Numbered from the stretch's first letter, positions 46,154-55,870 are shown. The stretch: 64,000 bases of DNA from an uncultured Bacteroidales bacterium (GCA_900316125.1 ONBO01000005.1:43444-107443); one strand, 5' to 3'. The notes: generated by a model from the sequence alone, not told the origin. Numbers and translations: made by a program.

Positions 46154-46937
46154 CAGAGTTTGGAACTGGGCGGTCTTGTTTGCGGCAGCATTTACAGTTG
46201 TGTGTTGCTTGTCAGGGTGTAAGGCAAAGAAGAGTGCTGTTACTAGCGGCAAGATAGCATCGCAGGTGACAGCCGCCATGCAGAACCAGAATTATCGCAC
46301 GGTTAAAATGAGGGTCACGCTTGACGCTCCCAACATTTTGCCTATGAAGGTAAAGGCCACTGTGAATGTAGAGACCGGCAAGCGTCTTATGATATCAGTG
46401 CAGCCGCTTTTAGGTATAGAGATGTACCGTATTGTGTGCAATGCAGACAGTGTAGTTTTCATAGACAAGATGCAGCACACATATATGGCTGAGCCCTACT
46501 CCAAGTTTACAGACAAGAACTATAATCTGAACTACGGTATGATTGAGGGGCTACTGTGTAACAGGTATTTTGACCCGCTTGAAGATAACTTCAAGGATGT
46601 GGCCATAACATCTGACGGGGTTAACACCATTTATAGAAAGCAGGCTCCGTCATACTATGTTGAGTTTTTGCAGAGAGAGTATCTGATGCGTACATTCTTC
46701 TCTACAAATGACGGTTCTCAGTATGTATCAGGTGATTATAACTCATTCCAGCTTTTTGGTGAGTATGTGTTCCCTAAAGCGGCGGTATGCGCGGTATCAT
46801 CAAAGCAGATGTCGTTTTCAGTGAATATCAGTTTTGACAGCGTGGAGTTTGACAAGGACGTGAACATTCAGACATCGCTGCCGTCAGGATATCAGAAACA
46901 GACCATAGAATCTTTAATCAAGAGTATATTTAAATAG
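46143..46937 (+). CDS. DUF4292 lipoprotein
   Basis: 264 residues from the ATG at 46143 with a lipoprotein signal (lipobox LSG-C, near residue 24). The body is a beta-rich LolA/LppM-like fold: VTLDAPNILPMKVKATVNV, MISVQPLLGIEMYRI. DUF4292 belongs to the outer-membrane lipoprotein-sorting-like superfamily in Bacteroidota; transport of a lipid or lipoprotein is inference. A TTG at 46128 gives a longer frame but is unlikely. Next gene after 5 bases. Confidence 0.84.
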   Translation: MLNSRVWNWAVLFAAAFTVVCCLSGCKAKKSAVTSGKIASQVTAAMQNQNYRTVKMRVTLDAPNILPMKVKATVNVETGKRLMISVQPLLGIEMYRIVCNADSVVFIDKMQHTYMAEPYSKFTDKNYNLNYGMIEGLLCNRYFDPLEDNFKDVAITSDGVNTIYRKQAPSYYVEFLQREYLMRTFFSTNDGSQYVSGDYNSFQLFGEYVFPKAAVCAVSSKQMSFSVNISFDSVEFDKDVNIQTSLPSGYQKQTIESLIKSIFK

Positions 46938-46942
46938 AGGAA

Positions 46943-48142
46943 ATGAAAAAGTTTTTTGCAATAGTTGCATGTATGCTCTTTGTGCTGTCAGCTGGCGCAC
47001 AGAGTGTTGAGGAACTGAAAAAGAAGAAGGAGAGAGCCCTTAAGAACCTTGAGGCCACGTCAAACCTTATCTCGGAGAACAAGCAGACCACGGCCAAGAC
47101 AATGACCAAGATAAACCTGCTACAGGCTGAGATAAAGGAGCGTAGGGTTGTTATTAACTCTCTAAATGCTGAGGTGGCCGAGATAAACCGTCAGCTCTCA
47201 TCGCTGAGAACAGAGATTGCGTCACAGAGAAAGCAGCTTGAATCCTTGAAGAAGGAGTACGCCGCCCTTATGTACCATCAATATTACAAAAAGGGCAAGT
47301 GGGATAACCTTCTCTTTGTGCTTTCTGCAAACAATGTGGCTCAGAGTTACCGCCGTTACCGTTATGTGAAGCAATATGCACAGTACTGCACCCAAAAGGC
47401 TCAAGAGATAGAGGCTGTTAAGGCGGATCTTGACAAAAAACTGGCTGAGGTTGAGGCTGTACGCCAGCAGAGAGTGGAGGTGCTTAACGCCCGCAAGCAG
47501 GAGAGCGCAAAACTCCAGTCTGAGAAGACAAAGCAGGATAATCTGGTTAAGGGACTTAAAAAGCAGCATAAGGAGCTCTCAAAGCAGCTCAAGCAGCAGC
47601 AGGAGGTGGCAAACCGCTTGAACTCACAGATTGAGAAGATGATTGCTGATGAGGCTAAAAAATCAGGTAAGAAGGGGGCTGGGAAAGACGGCGGATATGC
47701 ACTCACCAAGGAGGAGAAACTTGTATCCGGCAACTTTGAAAAGAACCTTGGACGCCTGCCATGGCCTGTTGACAAAGGTCTGGTTGTGGGAGCATTTGGT
47801 ATTCAGCCGCACCCTGTTCTTGAATATGTAACCACAAACAACAAGGGAATATATATCCAGTGTCCTACGGGAACCAAGGCACGTGCAGTGTTTGAGGGTG
47901 AGGTTACACAGTGCTTTGCCATCCCAGGCAGTAATAACGCCGTTATTGTAAAGCATGGTTTGTACCGCACGGTATATGCTAATCTGAGCAAGGTGAACGT
48001 AAAGGTGGGTGACAAGGTTACCGCCAAGCAGACAATAGGTACCATATATTCAGACCCGGATGAGGATAACAAGACAGTTCTCTATTTCCAGGTTTGGAAA
48101 GACAAGACCATTCAGAATCCTGAAATATGGCTTGCCAGATAG
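46943..48142 (+). CDS. EnvC-like murein hydrolase activator (degenerate M23 domain)
   Basis: 399 residues: signal (~1-19, SAGAQS), a long coiled coil (~20-245) and a C-terminal LytM/M23-like domain (~275-399). The zinc ligands of active M23 peptidases are not preserved: the second HxH-type site reads VYANLS and the first GxD site reads KGIYI. This is the EnvC pattern, in which the domain activates amidases rather than cutting peptidoglycan. Probably periplasmic, acting in cell separation. Last gene of the djlA-rnr operon, before a separate asnS promoter. Confidence 0.86.
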   Translation: MKKFFAIVACMLFVLSAGAQSVEELKKKKERALKNLEATSNLISENKQTTAKTMTKINLLQAEIKERRVVINSLNAEVAEINRQLSSLRTEIASQRKQLESLKKEYAALMYHQYYKKGKWDNLLFVLSANNVAQSYRRYRYVKQYAQYCTQKAQEIEAVKADLDKKLAEVEAVRQQRVEVLNARKQESAKLQSEKTKQDNLVKGLKKQHKELSKQLKQQQEVANRLNSQIEKMIADEAKKSGKKGAGKDGGYALTKEEKLVSGNFEKNLGRLPWPVDKGLVVGAFGIQPHPVLEYVTTNNKGIYIQCPTGTKARAVFEGEVTQCFAIPGSNNAVIVKHGLYRTVYANLSKVNVKVGDKVTAKQTIGTIYSDPDEDNKTVLYFQVWKDKTIQNPEIWLAR

Positions 48143-48161
48143 CATTTGTAGAATATTTTTA

Positions 48162-48169
48162 TAAATTTG
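48162..48169 (+). promoter_or_regulatory. -7 promoter box for asnS
   Basis: Plus-strand TAAATTTG, an exact TAnnTTTG match 20 bases upstream of the asnS ATG. A TTTG at 48145 is too close to be a standard -33 element. Confidence 0.45.
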
Positions 48170-48189
48170 CGCATTAAAATTTTAAGACA

Positions 48190-49581
48190 ATGGCCAGAAC
48201 AAAAGTTATTGAGGCTCTAAGCTGTACGGAGTATGGCAAGAGCGTGGTTGTAAAGGGGTGGGTACGCACCCGCCGTGGTAATAAAAATGTAAGTTTCATA
48301 GCCCTTAATGACGGCTCCACAATAAAGAATCTGCAAATAGTTGTTGACTTCTCCAAGATAAGCGAGGACTCTATAAAAGATGTTACAACTGGTGCATGCA
48401 TCTGTGCTACAGGTACACTAGTGCAGTCACAGGGTGCAGGCCAGAGCGTGGAGATGCAGGCGGACAGCATAGAGGTTTACGGACCTGCTGACGCCACCTA
48501 TCCGCTTCAGAAGAAGGGTCACACAATGGAGTATCTGCGTGAGATAGCCCATCTGCGTCCACGTACAAACACATTCGGGGCAGTGCTCCGTCTGCGTCAT
48601 AACATGGCGTACGCAATACACACATTCTTCCATAACAAGGGATATTACTATTTCCACACCCCGCTTATCACAGCGTCAGACTGTGAGGGCGCAGGTCAGA
48701 TGTTCCAAGTTACAACCCTTGACCTTAACCGCATAGCGGCTGGAAACGGCCCTGTAGATTACAGCAAGGATTTCTTTGGCAAGCCTACAAGCCTGACAGT
48801 TTCAGGTCAGCTTGAGGGCGAGCTTGGAGCCACAGCACTTGGTGCCATCTATACATTTGGTCCTACATTCCGTGCGGAGAACTCAAACACACCTCGCCAC
48901 TTGGCAGAGTTCTGGATGATAGAGCCTGAGATAGCATTCATGGATAAAGAGGAGCTTATGGACCTTGAAGAGGAGTTCGTTAAATACTGCGTAAAGTGGG
49001 CTCTTGACAACTGTGCAGATGATCTTGCATTCCTCAACCAGATGATTGACAAAGGCCTTGTAGAGCGCCTGAAAGCAGTGGCTGACACAGAGTTTGTGCG
49101 CCTGCCATATACAGAGGGCATAAAGATACTTGAAGAGGCTGTGAAGAACGGCAAAAAGTTTGAGTACCCTGTATATTGGGGCTGTGACCTTGCCAGTGAG
49201 CATGAGCGTTTCCTTGTGGAGGAGCACTTCAAACGCCCTGTTATAATGACAGACTACCCTAAAGAGATAAAGGCCTTCTATATGAAGCAGAACACCGATG
49301 GCAAGACCGTGCAAGGCACCGATGTACTCTTCCCGCAGATAGGAGAGATTATAGGCGGCAGCGTGCGTGAAGAGAACTATGACAAACTATACGCCCGCAT
49401 CAAGGAGCTTAACATTCCTATGAAGGATATGGACTGGTATCTTGACACTCGCAAATACGGCTCATGCCCTCATGCAGGCTTTGGCTTGGGCTTTGAGCGT
49501 CTGATGCTCTTTGTAACGGGTATGCAGAACATCCGCGATGTTATACCTTTCCCGAGAACGCCTAATAATGCTGAGTTCTAA
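48190..49581 (+). CDS. asnS: Asparaginyl-tRNA synthetase
   Basis: Class II aminoacyl-tRNA synthetase that charges tRNA-Asn with asparagine. N-terminal OB anticodon-binding domain (~1-110), then catalytic core with [13 protein letters not shown] region, motif 2 [17 protein letters not shown] (Arg/Asn pattern of AsnRS, not AspRS) and motif 3 [12 protein letters not shown] near the C-terminus. 463 residues is standard. A bidirectional terminator follows. Confidence 0.97.
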   Translation: MARTKVIEALSCTEYGKSVVVKGWVRTRRGNKNVSFIALNDGSTIKNLQIVVDFSKISEDSIKDVTTGACICATGTLVQSQGAGQSVEMQADSIEVYGPADATYPLQKKGHTMEYLREIAHLRPRTNTFGAVLRLRHNMAYAIHTFFHNKGYYYFHTPLITASDCEGAGQMFQVTTLDLNRIAAGNGPVDYSKDFFGKPTSLTVSGQLEGELGATALGAIYTFGPTFRAENSNTPRHLAEFWMIEPEIAFMDKEELMDLEEEFVKYCVKWALDNCADDLAFLNQMIDKGLVERLKAVADTEFVRLPYTEGIKILEEAVKNGKKFEYPVYWGCDLASEHERFLVEEHFKRPVIMTDYPKEIKAFYMKQNTDGKTVQGTDVLFPQIGEIIGGSVREENYDKLYARIKELNIPMKDMDWYLDTRKYGSCPHAGFGLGFERLMLFVTGMQNIRDVIPFPRTPNNAEF

Positions 49582-49588
49582 CTTAAAT

Positions 49589-49616
49589 AAAAAAGAGGGC
49601 TAAGGCCCTCTTTTTT
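49589..49616. terminator. Bidirectional terminator between asnS and the DUF4301 gene
   Basis: A-tract, stem GAGGGC, loop TAAG, stem GCCCTC, then six T (49611-49616). It ends asnS on the plus strand and the convergent DUF4301 gene on the minus strand, whose stop is 3 bases away. Confidence 0.92.
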
Positions 49617-49618
49617 AT

Positions 49619-51151
49619 TTACTGATGTTCCGGTCGTAATAGATCTACTAGAGTTTTTACCGGGGTGAATGTTGATGGGGGAACCTCAACAAACACTGTT
49701 ATCCAGTTTGCCATAGAGCCGTTCCAGAGGCCTGGGAGCTCCTGTATCTTCATGTCTATACCATTCTGACTCTTAGATGAAATAAAGCCTGTGAGAGGGT
49801 CTATATAGTTTTTCAGATTGAACTTATTGCCCTTATAGTTCTTTACTGAACATACAAGGTCCACAGGGTTGAAGTGTGATGACTTCTGCACCAGTTCCAC
49901 TTGGAATTTGTTGTTAAAATCAATCTGTGAAGACTCAATAATTTGTAGGCTTGTCTCGCCATGCTTATCCTTAACCCAGTACGGACCGCCGCCAGGCTCA
50001 CCCTCATTTCTTACCATACCGCACACTCTTATAGGGCGGTTCAGTTTCTGGTGCCAGAACGCCACCTTCTCACGGGTAGAAAGTGCAAAATAGCTAAGGT
50101 TAACCTTAATCTGCAGAAGTGAGCTTGCGTATGCCTCTATCTGCGCCAGACGGGCGTTATTTATAGAGAGACTGTCAAGATCCTCAAGAGCCTTATTAGT
50201 TTGCTCTATAAGTATCATAAGCAGACCGGCAAGAAACTTCTTATAGGTGTAGGTGTCATCTTTCAGGCGGTCAACAGTTACGTTGTCAATGTTCTTTATG
50301 AAGATGATATCCTCTGTGCAGTCATTAAGGTTCTCTATAAGAGCACCGTGGCCTCCCGGGCGGAAGAGTAGTGAACCGTCTGCATTCCTTACCAGTTTGC
50401 CGTCCGCCATGTTTATGGCAAGCATGTCAGTCTTAGGTTTCTGCTCAGAGAGCGTAATATCATATTTTACACCATACTCAGCCTCATACTTAGGAACCAC
50501 CTCCATTATCTTCTTATTAAACATCTCGCGATGTTCAGTTGAGATTGTGTAATGCAGGTGAACCACGCCGTTTGAGTCTGTGGCATACTTGGCACCCTCC
50601 ACAAGGTGCTCCTCAAACGGAGTTCGTGAGTCATTTTCATACTTGTGGAACTCAAGCATAGCCTTAGGCTTCTTTTGATAGTTGAGTCCTTTTTCAGAAA
50701 GAATATACTCTGCTATAGTCTTATAGCCCCCACCTGCTATCAGAGACTCCATACTCAGTCCGTTTTTTCTGAGTTTGCTCTTCAACTTCTCATAAAAGGC
50801 GAACTTATCAATATTCTGGAGGCATTTCTTGATATCGGGGTACTTGTCCAAGTCATCTCCGTTTCCAAGGGAGAACTTCACAAGCTCCTTGAACATACGT
50901 GACGCCGCACCTGATGACGGAACAAACTTAAGTATCTTGTAGCGGTCTTTAAGCCTCTCAAAATCACTTATGCAGTTGTTTATCTCAAATTCGGTAGGCT
51001 TCACAATGCCGTTACCAACGGTGGCTGCGTTGTAGATATTGGCAAACGGGAACCCCTTCTCAAAATTCTCCAGCTGGGTTCTTATTTGTGCCTGAGATAT
51101 GCCACGCGCAGCTATCTGCTCAAGATCTTTTTTTGTTAATTGCTCAAACAT
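49619..51151 (-). CDS. DUF4301 family protein, possibly nucleotidyltransferase-like
   Basis: 510-residue cytoplasmic protein without signal or membrane helices. The sequence belongs to DUF4301 of Bacteroidota. A phrase near residue 78 (PSSGAASRMFKEL) recalls the GxGSRM-type nucleotide-binding loop of sugar-1-phosphate nucleotidyltransferases, and RPGGHGALIENLN (~263) recalls the UDP-sugar pyrophosphorylase core, so a nucleotidyltransferase-related fold is plausible but inferred. It is last in a minus-strand group with the alpha-glucan enzymes, 9 bases after GH57. Confidence 0.8.
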   Translation of the reverse strand: MFEQLTKKDLEQIAARGISQAQIRTQLENFEKGFPFANIYNAATVGNGIVKPTEFEINNCISDFERLKDRYKILKFVPSSGAASRMFKELVKFSLGNGDDLDKYPDIKKCLQNIDKFAFYEKLKSKLRKNGLSMESLIAGGGYKTIAEYILSEKGLNYQKKPKAMLEFHKYENDSRTPFEEHLVEGAKYATDSNGVVHLHYTISTEHREMFNKKIMEVVPKYEAEYGVKYDITLSEQKPKTDMLAINMADGKLVRNADGSLLFRPGGHGALIENLNDCTEDIIFIKNIDNVTVDRLKDDTYTYKKFLAGLLMILIEQTNKALEDLDSLSINNARLAQIEAYASSLLQIKVNLSYFALSTREKVAFWHQKLNRPIRVCGMVRNEGEPGGGPYWVKDKHGETSLQIIESSQIDFNNKFQVELVQKSSHFNPVDLVCSVKNYKGNKFNLKNYIDPLTGFISSKSQNGIDMKIQELPGLWNGSMANWITVFVEVPPSTFTPVKTLVDLLRPEHQ

Positions 51152-51160
51152 GATAGATTT

Positions 51161-52438
51161 TTATTTTGTTTGTTTCTTACGTAGGCTTTTAATGGTTTTT
51201 TCAAGCTCGCTTATTGTCTCCTCTTGATCATTGATGGTCTTCAGAAGCTCATTAAGCTCCTCATTCTCAATTGATGTTGGATACTCAGAGTCCACACGGA
51301 GCAAGAAATCAGCCAGTATGTTCATATAGTTTGTAAAGGCGTCATACGGAGACTCAAATGTGCTGCCCCATGCATCCTTGAAGCTCATATAGCGGAAATA
51401 GTCTGTATTCTGGATTGTGAGCCAGTCACGCTTGAGAGCCTTCTCCTTACACATATTAACACGCTCTGCCACGCTGTAGAGCTTTTTGAGAGCCTCCTCC
51501 TGCAGGTGGTTACCCATCCAAGGTGAGAGGTCCTTCTCTTCACCGCTCCACGATAGCGGATATGGTGCGCTTAGAGTGGCTGTTGGTGTAGCTTTGGCTG
51601 CCTCTGACGGGGTGGCGAATCCTATGCCACGGTTGAAAGCCTGTTGAGGTATTGCCTTGAGGAACTCAAATATTCCGGTATAGTCTTTCTGTATTATACC
51701 AAAAGCCTCATATCCTAACCATATATTGAAGATCTCCTCCTCTTGCGGTGCGTCTGCAATCCACTGCGTGAATTTGTCGGCTGTAAGCGGGAACTCGCTC
51801 CATGATGTGTCAGAGAACTGGAACGGAATATGGTTACTCATAGGGAAGTTACGGGTGAGAAGTTTCACTTTTGGCAGGTATGGATGGCCGTATACATAGT
51901 TAGGACTCTTCCATCCAAGTATGTGTTTGGCACCCTCAATAAGTATGGTGTTGTATCCTAGCTTGGATATTTTTTCGGCCATTTCATCGCTATAAATGAG
52001 CTCTGCGTTACGGAATGCGGTAGGTTTCTTACCAAAGAGTTCCTTTATCTTTTCACTGTGTTTCTTAACCTGAAGTTCAAACTCCTTGTCATTATACATG
52101 GAACTGAGTGAATGTGCGTATGGCTCAGCCAGAAACTCAACATGGCCTGTCTCCGCCAGCTCGCGGAAGCTGTCAATCACCTCCGGAGCATACTGCTCAA
52201 GTTGCTCTATTGTGGAGCCTGAAATTGAGAATCCGCACTTGAAGGCGCCGCCTGTTGTCTTAATAAGGTCTGCTATTATCTTATTGGCTGGAAGGTATGA
52301 TTTTTCAGCTAGTTCACGTATCTTGCCCTCTGTGGCAAAATCATCATAATAGTAGTGGTCATTACCTATCTCAAAGAATCTGTATCTGCGTAGTACGTAT
52401 GGTGAATGTACCTGAAAATAGAAACATATTTTTTTCAT
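51161..52438 (-). CDS. Glycoside hydrolase family 57 (alpha-amylase-like), altered acid/base motif
   Basis: Cytoplasmic alpha-glucan-active family, here beside glycosyltransferase and debranching genes. 425 residues, catalytic (beta/alpha)7 barrel ~1-330 and a C-terminal helical tail ending in a coiled coil. The nucleophile Glu is present in FRNAELIYSD (E146). The acid/base motif, usually DYExFGEH, reads LGYEAFGIIQ: the Asp is replaced by Gly at 242 (codon GGA, 51715-51713). Unless the register differs, this copy may lack normal activity. The N-terminus KICFYFQVHSP is family-typical. Confidence 0.86.
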   Translation of the reverse strand: MKKICFYFQVHSPYVLRRYRFFEIGNDHYYYDDFATEGKIRELAEKSYLPANKIIADLIKTTGGAFKCGFSISGSTIEQLEQYAPEVIDSFRELAETGHVEFLAEPYAHSLSSMYNDKEFELQVKKHSEKIKELFGKKPTAFRNAELIYSDEMAEKISKLGYNTILIEGAKHILGWKSPNYVYGHPYLPKVKLLTRNFPMSNHIPFQFSDTSWSEFPLTADKFTQWIADAPQEEEIFNIWLGYEAFGIIQKDYTGIFEFLKAIPQQAFNRGIGFATPSEAAKATPTATLSAPYPLSWSGEEKDLSPWMGNHLQEEALKKLYSVAERVNMCKEKALKRDWLTIQNTDYFRYMSFKDAWGSTFESPYDAFTNYMNILADFLLRVDSEYPTSIENEELNELLKTINDQEETISELEKTIKSLRKKQTK

Positions 52439-52476
52439 AAAATTTTTTATTTAATTGTTTAATATTCTGCAATGTT

Positions 52477-52508
52477 CAAGGAAAATTTTATGAAAAATAT
52501 TTTCCTTG
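52477..52508. repeat. 10-base inverted repeat in the GH57 leader region
   Basis: CAAGGAAAAT pairs perfectly with ATTTTCCTTG across a 12-base loop. It lies 39 bases upstream of the GH57 start, in the 162-base gap after the glycosyltransferase gene. It could be a leader hairpin or a processing site. Confidence 0.5.
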
Positions 52509-52514
52509 TTTTAT

Positions 52515-52568
52515 GGGCTTCGCCCTTTTTCGCTTCGCGGCGGTCAGAAGACCGCTTTCGCCTTCGGC
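52515..52568. repeat. GC-rich block of four short hairpins
   Basis: GGGC-TTC-GCCC (52515-52525), CGC-TTC-GCG (52531-52539), GCGGTC-AGAA-GACCGC (52540-52555) and GCC-TTC-GGC (52560-52568, a UUCG-type loop) follow one another in an otherwise AT-rich gap. It looks like an intergenic palindromic repeat element of the REP/BIME kind, directly next to a heptanucleotide array. Confidence 0.5.
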
Positions 52569-52571
52569 TCA

Positions 52572-52606
52572 GTTAACTCTCAACTTTCAACTTTCAACTC
52601 TCAACT
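52572..52606. repeat. Heptanucleotide tandem repeat (5 units)
   Basis: GTTAACT, CTCAACT, TTCAACT, TTCAACT, CTCAACT: five consecutive 7-base units. The glycosyltransferase stop codon (52603-52601) falls inside the last unit. Confidence 0.7.
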
Positions 52607-53860
52607 CCATCCTGTGACTCTGTTGTATATATCTCGAACCTTTAGTCCTGCCTTGTCCCAAGTGATGGCGTTCACCTCCTTGCGGCCCTCTTCACTAAGG
52701 GTGTTATAGATGGCAGGGTACTCCACTATGGAGTAGATGGCGTCAGCCATGGCGTCTATATCCCAGTAGTCAGTCTTTATGGCGTGGCGCAGAATCTCCG
52801 CACAGCCGGACTGCTTTGAGATTATGGATGGCGTGCCCACCTGCATGGCTTCAAGCGGCGATATGCCAAACGGTTCTGATACAGAAGGCATTATGTAAAC
52901 ATCGCTGTCAGCAAGCATCTGATGTACCTGCGCCCCTTTCAGGAATCCTGGGAAGTGGAAGCGGTCTGCAATGCCACGGCTTGCCACAAGGTCAATCATG
53001 GCGTTCATCATATCTCCGTTTCCAGCCATCACAAAACGTACGTTCTTTGTTCTTGCAAGGACACGGCTTGCAGCCTCCACAAAGTATTCAGGACCTTTCT
53101 GCATTGTTATACGGCCAAGGAATGTAACCAGTTTGTCCTTGCGTGGGGTCTTCTTGAAGTTCTCAACGTTTGGCACTGGATCCACGGCGTTATGAACTGT
53201 TGTCACTTTATCGGGGTTCTGTCCGTATTTCTCAATTACCGTATTGCGGGTGAGGTTGCTCACACATATAATATGGTCTGCAATATCCATACCGCGCCTT
53301 TCTATGCTGTATACCGTAGGGTTCACGTTACCGCGGCTGCGGTCAAAGTCTGTGGCGTGAACGTGGATTACGAGCGGCTTGCCTGAAATCTGCTTTGCAA
53401 ATATGCCTGCAGGATATGTCAGCCAGTCATGAGAGTGGATAACATCAAACTCCAGGCTGTGGGCAAGAACTCCGGCCACCGCCTCATAGTTGCCTATCTC
53501 CTGTACCAGATTGTCAGGATAGCGGCCTGAAAACTCTATGCAGCCTATGTCATTTGTCCAGATACGCCTGAAGTCATAGCGAATATGGTCACGGTACCAA
53601 AAGTACTCATCGGGGTGCATTATATGACCTATGCGGTTCTGCACATTCTCCCACGATGTCTCCTTCCATACTACTGGAACGGCGCACGCTCCTATAATTT
53701 TTGCAAAGCTCTGGTCCTCATCGCCGTAAGGCTTTGGAATGACAAAGGTGATGTCCAAATCCTCCTGTACTGACATTCCTCTTGTGAGGCCGTAGCTTGC
53801 TGTTCCCAGACCACCTAATATGTGGGGCGGAAACTCCCAGCCGAACATCAATGCTTTCAT
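52601..53860 (-). CDS. Glycogen synthase-like glycosyltransferase (GT4-type fold)
   Basis: Retaining GT-B enzyme, likely transferring glucose from a nucleotide sugar to alpha-glucan. The N-terminus MFGWEFPPHILGGLGTAS has the glycine-rich acceptor loop; the C-terminal donor site has FLGRITMQKGPEYF and the EPFGISPLEAM (ExxxxxxxE) motif. 419 residues. In Bacteroidales this gene sits between the debranching enzyme and GH57, as here (3 bases after the former), and is annotated as glycogen synthase. Donor specificity is not readable from the sequence. Confidence 0.88.
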   Translation of the reverse strand: MKALMFGWEFPPHILGGLGTASYGLTRGMSVQEDLDITFVIPKPYGDEDQSFAKIIGACAVPVVWKETSWENVQNRIGHIMHPDEYFWYRDHIRYDFRRIWTNDIGCIEFSGRYPDNLVQEIGNYEAVAGVLAHSLEFDVIHSHDWLTYPAGIFAKQISGKPLVIHVHATDFDRSRGNVNPTVYSIERRGMDIADHIICVSNLTRNTVIEKYGQNPDKVTTVHNAVDPVPNVENFKKTPRKDKLVTFLGRITMQKGPEYFVEAASRVLARTKNVRFVMAGNGDMMNAMIDLVASRGIADRFHFPGFLKGAQVHQMLADSDVYIMPSVSEPFGISPLEAMQVGTPSIISKQSGCAEILRHAIKTDYWDIDAMADAIYSIVEYPAIYNTLSEEGRKEVNAITWDKAGLKVRDIYNRVTGWS

Positions 53861-53863
53861 AGG

Positions 53864-55783
53864 TTATTCAGTTTGTTCTAATTTCGTTAACATTTCCAGT
53901 GTTCTCAGAATCTCCGCCACTGTAGGTGCGTATGACATGGCGCCATGCCCTTTATACGGTGGATTGCCGTCAAACAGCTCAGACAGTGTTCCAATGCAGA
54001 GTTTCTTCATCTCAGCCTCCATACCTATCATTAGGCGGTCTACAAATGAGATTCCGCTCATTTTGTGAACCTTCAGGTAACCCTCACAGTATGCTCCTGT
54101 AAGGAACGGCCAAACAGGTCCGTTATGGTAGTTGCGGTTACGCTCTTTCATGCCGCCAACATAGTTCGGGCGATAGTCTCCGCTCTTAGGGCTGAGGCTT
54201 CTGAGTCCCTTGGTGGTGAGAAGCTCCTTGGTGCAGATGTCTATTACTGCCTTCTGCTGGTAGCGGTCAAGCGGTGAGAATGGCAGAGAGACGGCGTAAA
54301 TCATATTAGGGCGAACCTCCACATTCTTATATGTGCCGTCTGCAAAGTCATATAGGTAGAATCCGTTCCAGAACACATGTATGAATGATTCCTGAACCTG
54401 CTGTGCAAGTTTTTCCAAACTATCATTAGGCTCTATGGAGTTTGCAAAGCATAGAGCGTTGTACCACAGGGCGTTGGTTTCCACTATGAACCCTCTTCTT
54501 GGTGTGATAGGCTTTCCGTCCTCCACGGCGTTCATCCATGTCATTGGGGTGTCACAGATTGGCACATAGAGAAGTCCGTTCCTGTGGAACTCCACATGTG
54601 GATGTTTGTGCGTCTGCAGGAACTTGATAATGTCAAATACTATTTTTTTATAAGACGCGATGGCGTCATCGGCGTCTCTTTCAGCATACTGCTGGACTGC
54701 CCATATGAACCACAACAACGCATCGGGCTGGTCTATGTCCTCAATAAGATTGCTGGTGTCCAGATTATCTATGAATTTGCGTATCTCCGTTATGGCGCTT
54801 TCCATCACAGCTTTGAACATCTCTGTGTCACCTATGGTCAGAGTGGCGCCCGGCAGGGAGAGGAACTCGTCTCTTGCTCTTGTCTTGAACCAAGGATAAC
54901 CGGCGAGCAGATATGTGCCTTCTGTCTGCTTTTTTGCAAACTGGCGGGCTGCGTTCTTAAGGCAGTTGAACATGTCTGTTCTCGGGTTTCTCTCAGAGTA
55001 CTCTTTCTCCCAGATTCCTTTAAGAGAGCGTGGGGATATCTCGCTCAGACCGGCTGTAAAGTAGATGGTCTCACCCTTCTTTATAGGCATCTCAAAATAT
55101 CCAGGGACAAGAAGATCTTCAAGGTAGTCATAACCGCGCTCCTGCTCCTTCTCGTACTCTAAGTTCTTGTACCAGTAAGGCTCGTGAATGTATTCCGCAC
55201 CTTTTGAGAACTGCATGTACAGGTTAGGGAACGGTTCGTACAAGCGGCAGCTTATACCGTTCTTCACCTCATTGTATGATGTGTTGACTGCACCATTCTC
55301 CTTTGACAGGGTGTGAACGCTACGGAACGCAAGGAAAGGCTTGAATCTTATTGTTGTAGGTGAATGAGCCTCCATGAGGGTGTACTTTATAATAATACGA
55401 GGGTCATTCTTGACCATAAGTCTCTCTTTTGAGATTATCACGCCACCAACTCGGTAAACTGTCTTTGATATTACATTACATGAGAACTCCCTGATGTACT
55501 TGTGCCCGTTAGGGCTGTACTGTCTGCCTGCGTACTGGTGTACGCCAAGGTTAAACTCCGCCTTGTGCTGTATGATAGTCTCATCAAGAGATGATAGCAG
55601 CACATAGTTCTCTCCGTCAATCTCAGGTAGCGGCACAACCAGCTGTCCGTGGTATTTTCTTGTATTACAGTCCACAATGGTGGTGCTGTTGTATGCTCCG
55701 GAGCGGTTCGTGCGGAGCATCTCCTTGGTTAGTGATTTCTCAAGGTTTACAAGCGTGCTTTTGTCAAAATTTAAGTAATCCAT
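53864..55783 (-). CDS. Glycogen debranching enzyme (amylo-alpha-1,6-glucosidase type)
   Basis: 639 residues from the ATG at 55783 (MDYLNFDKS); the ATG at 55837 adds a hydrophobic stretch foreign to the family. N-terminal GDE beta domain (~15-230, NRSGAYNSTTIVDCNTRKYHG) and C-terminal (alpha/alpha)6 amylo-1,6-glucosidase domain (~270-630, GYPWFKTRARDEFLSLPG, NYHNGPVWPFLTGAYCEGYL). It removes alpha-1,6 branch stubs in glycogen. First gene of the alpha-glucan group with the glycosyltransferase and GH57. Confidence 0.92.
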   Translation of the reverse strand: MDYLNFDKSTLVNLEKSLTKEMLRTNRSGAYNSTTIVDCNTRKYHGQLVVPLPEIDGENYVLLSSLDETIIQHKAEFNLGVHQYAGRQYSPNGHKYIREFSCNVISKTVYRVGGVIISKERLMVKNDPRIIIKYTLMEAHSPTTIRFKPFLAFRSVHTLSKENGAVNTSYNEVKNGISCRLYEPFPNLYMQFSKGAEYIHEPYWYKNLEYEKEQERGYDYLEDLLVPGYFEMPIKKGETIYFTAGLSEISPRSLKGIWEKEYSERNPRTDMFNCLKNAARQFAKKQTEGTYLLAGYPWFKTRARDEFLSLPGATLTIGDTEMFKAVMESAITEIRKFIDNLDTSNLIEDIDQPDALLWFIWAVQQYAERDADDAIASYKKIVFDIIKFLQTHKHPHVEFHRNGLLYVPICDTPMTWMNAVEDGKPITPRRGFIVETNALWYNALCFANSIEPNDSLEKLAQQVQESFIHVFWNGFYLYDFADGTYKNVEVRPNMIYAVSLPFSPLDRYQQKAVIDICTKELLTTKGLRSLSPKSGDYRPNYVGGMKERNRNYHNGPVWPFLTGAYCEGYLKVHKMSGISFVDRLMIGMEAEMKKLCIGTLSELFDGNPPYKGHGAMSYAPTVAEILRTLEMLTKLEQTE

Positions 55784-55870
55784 AGTTTTGATTGATGCAT
55801 ACGTTAGCAAAATTAAGCATTTAAAAGCAGATTTCAAAGAAAAATCTGGTCAAATACTATAATAAATGTT

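Noticed and set aside
54584..55162. 192-residue plus-strand open frame
   Set aside because: Antisense to the debranching enzyme, with no start context, no domain and Cys-rich composition typical of shadow frames.
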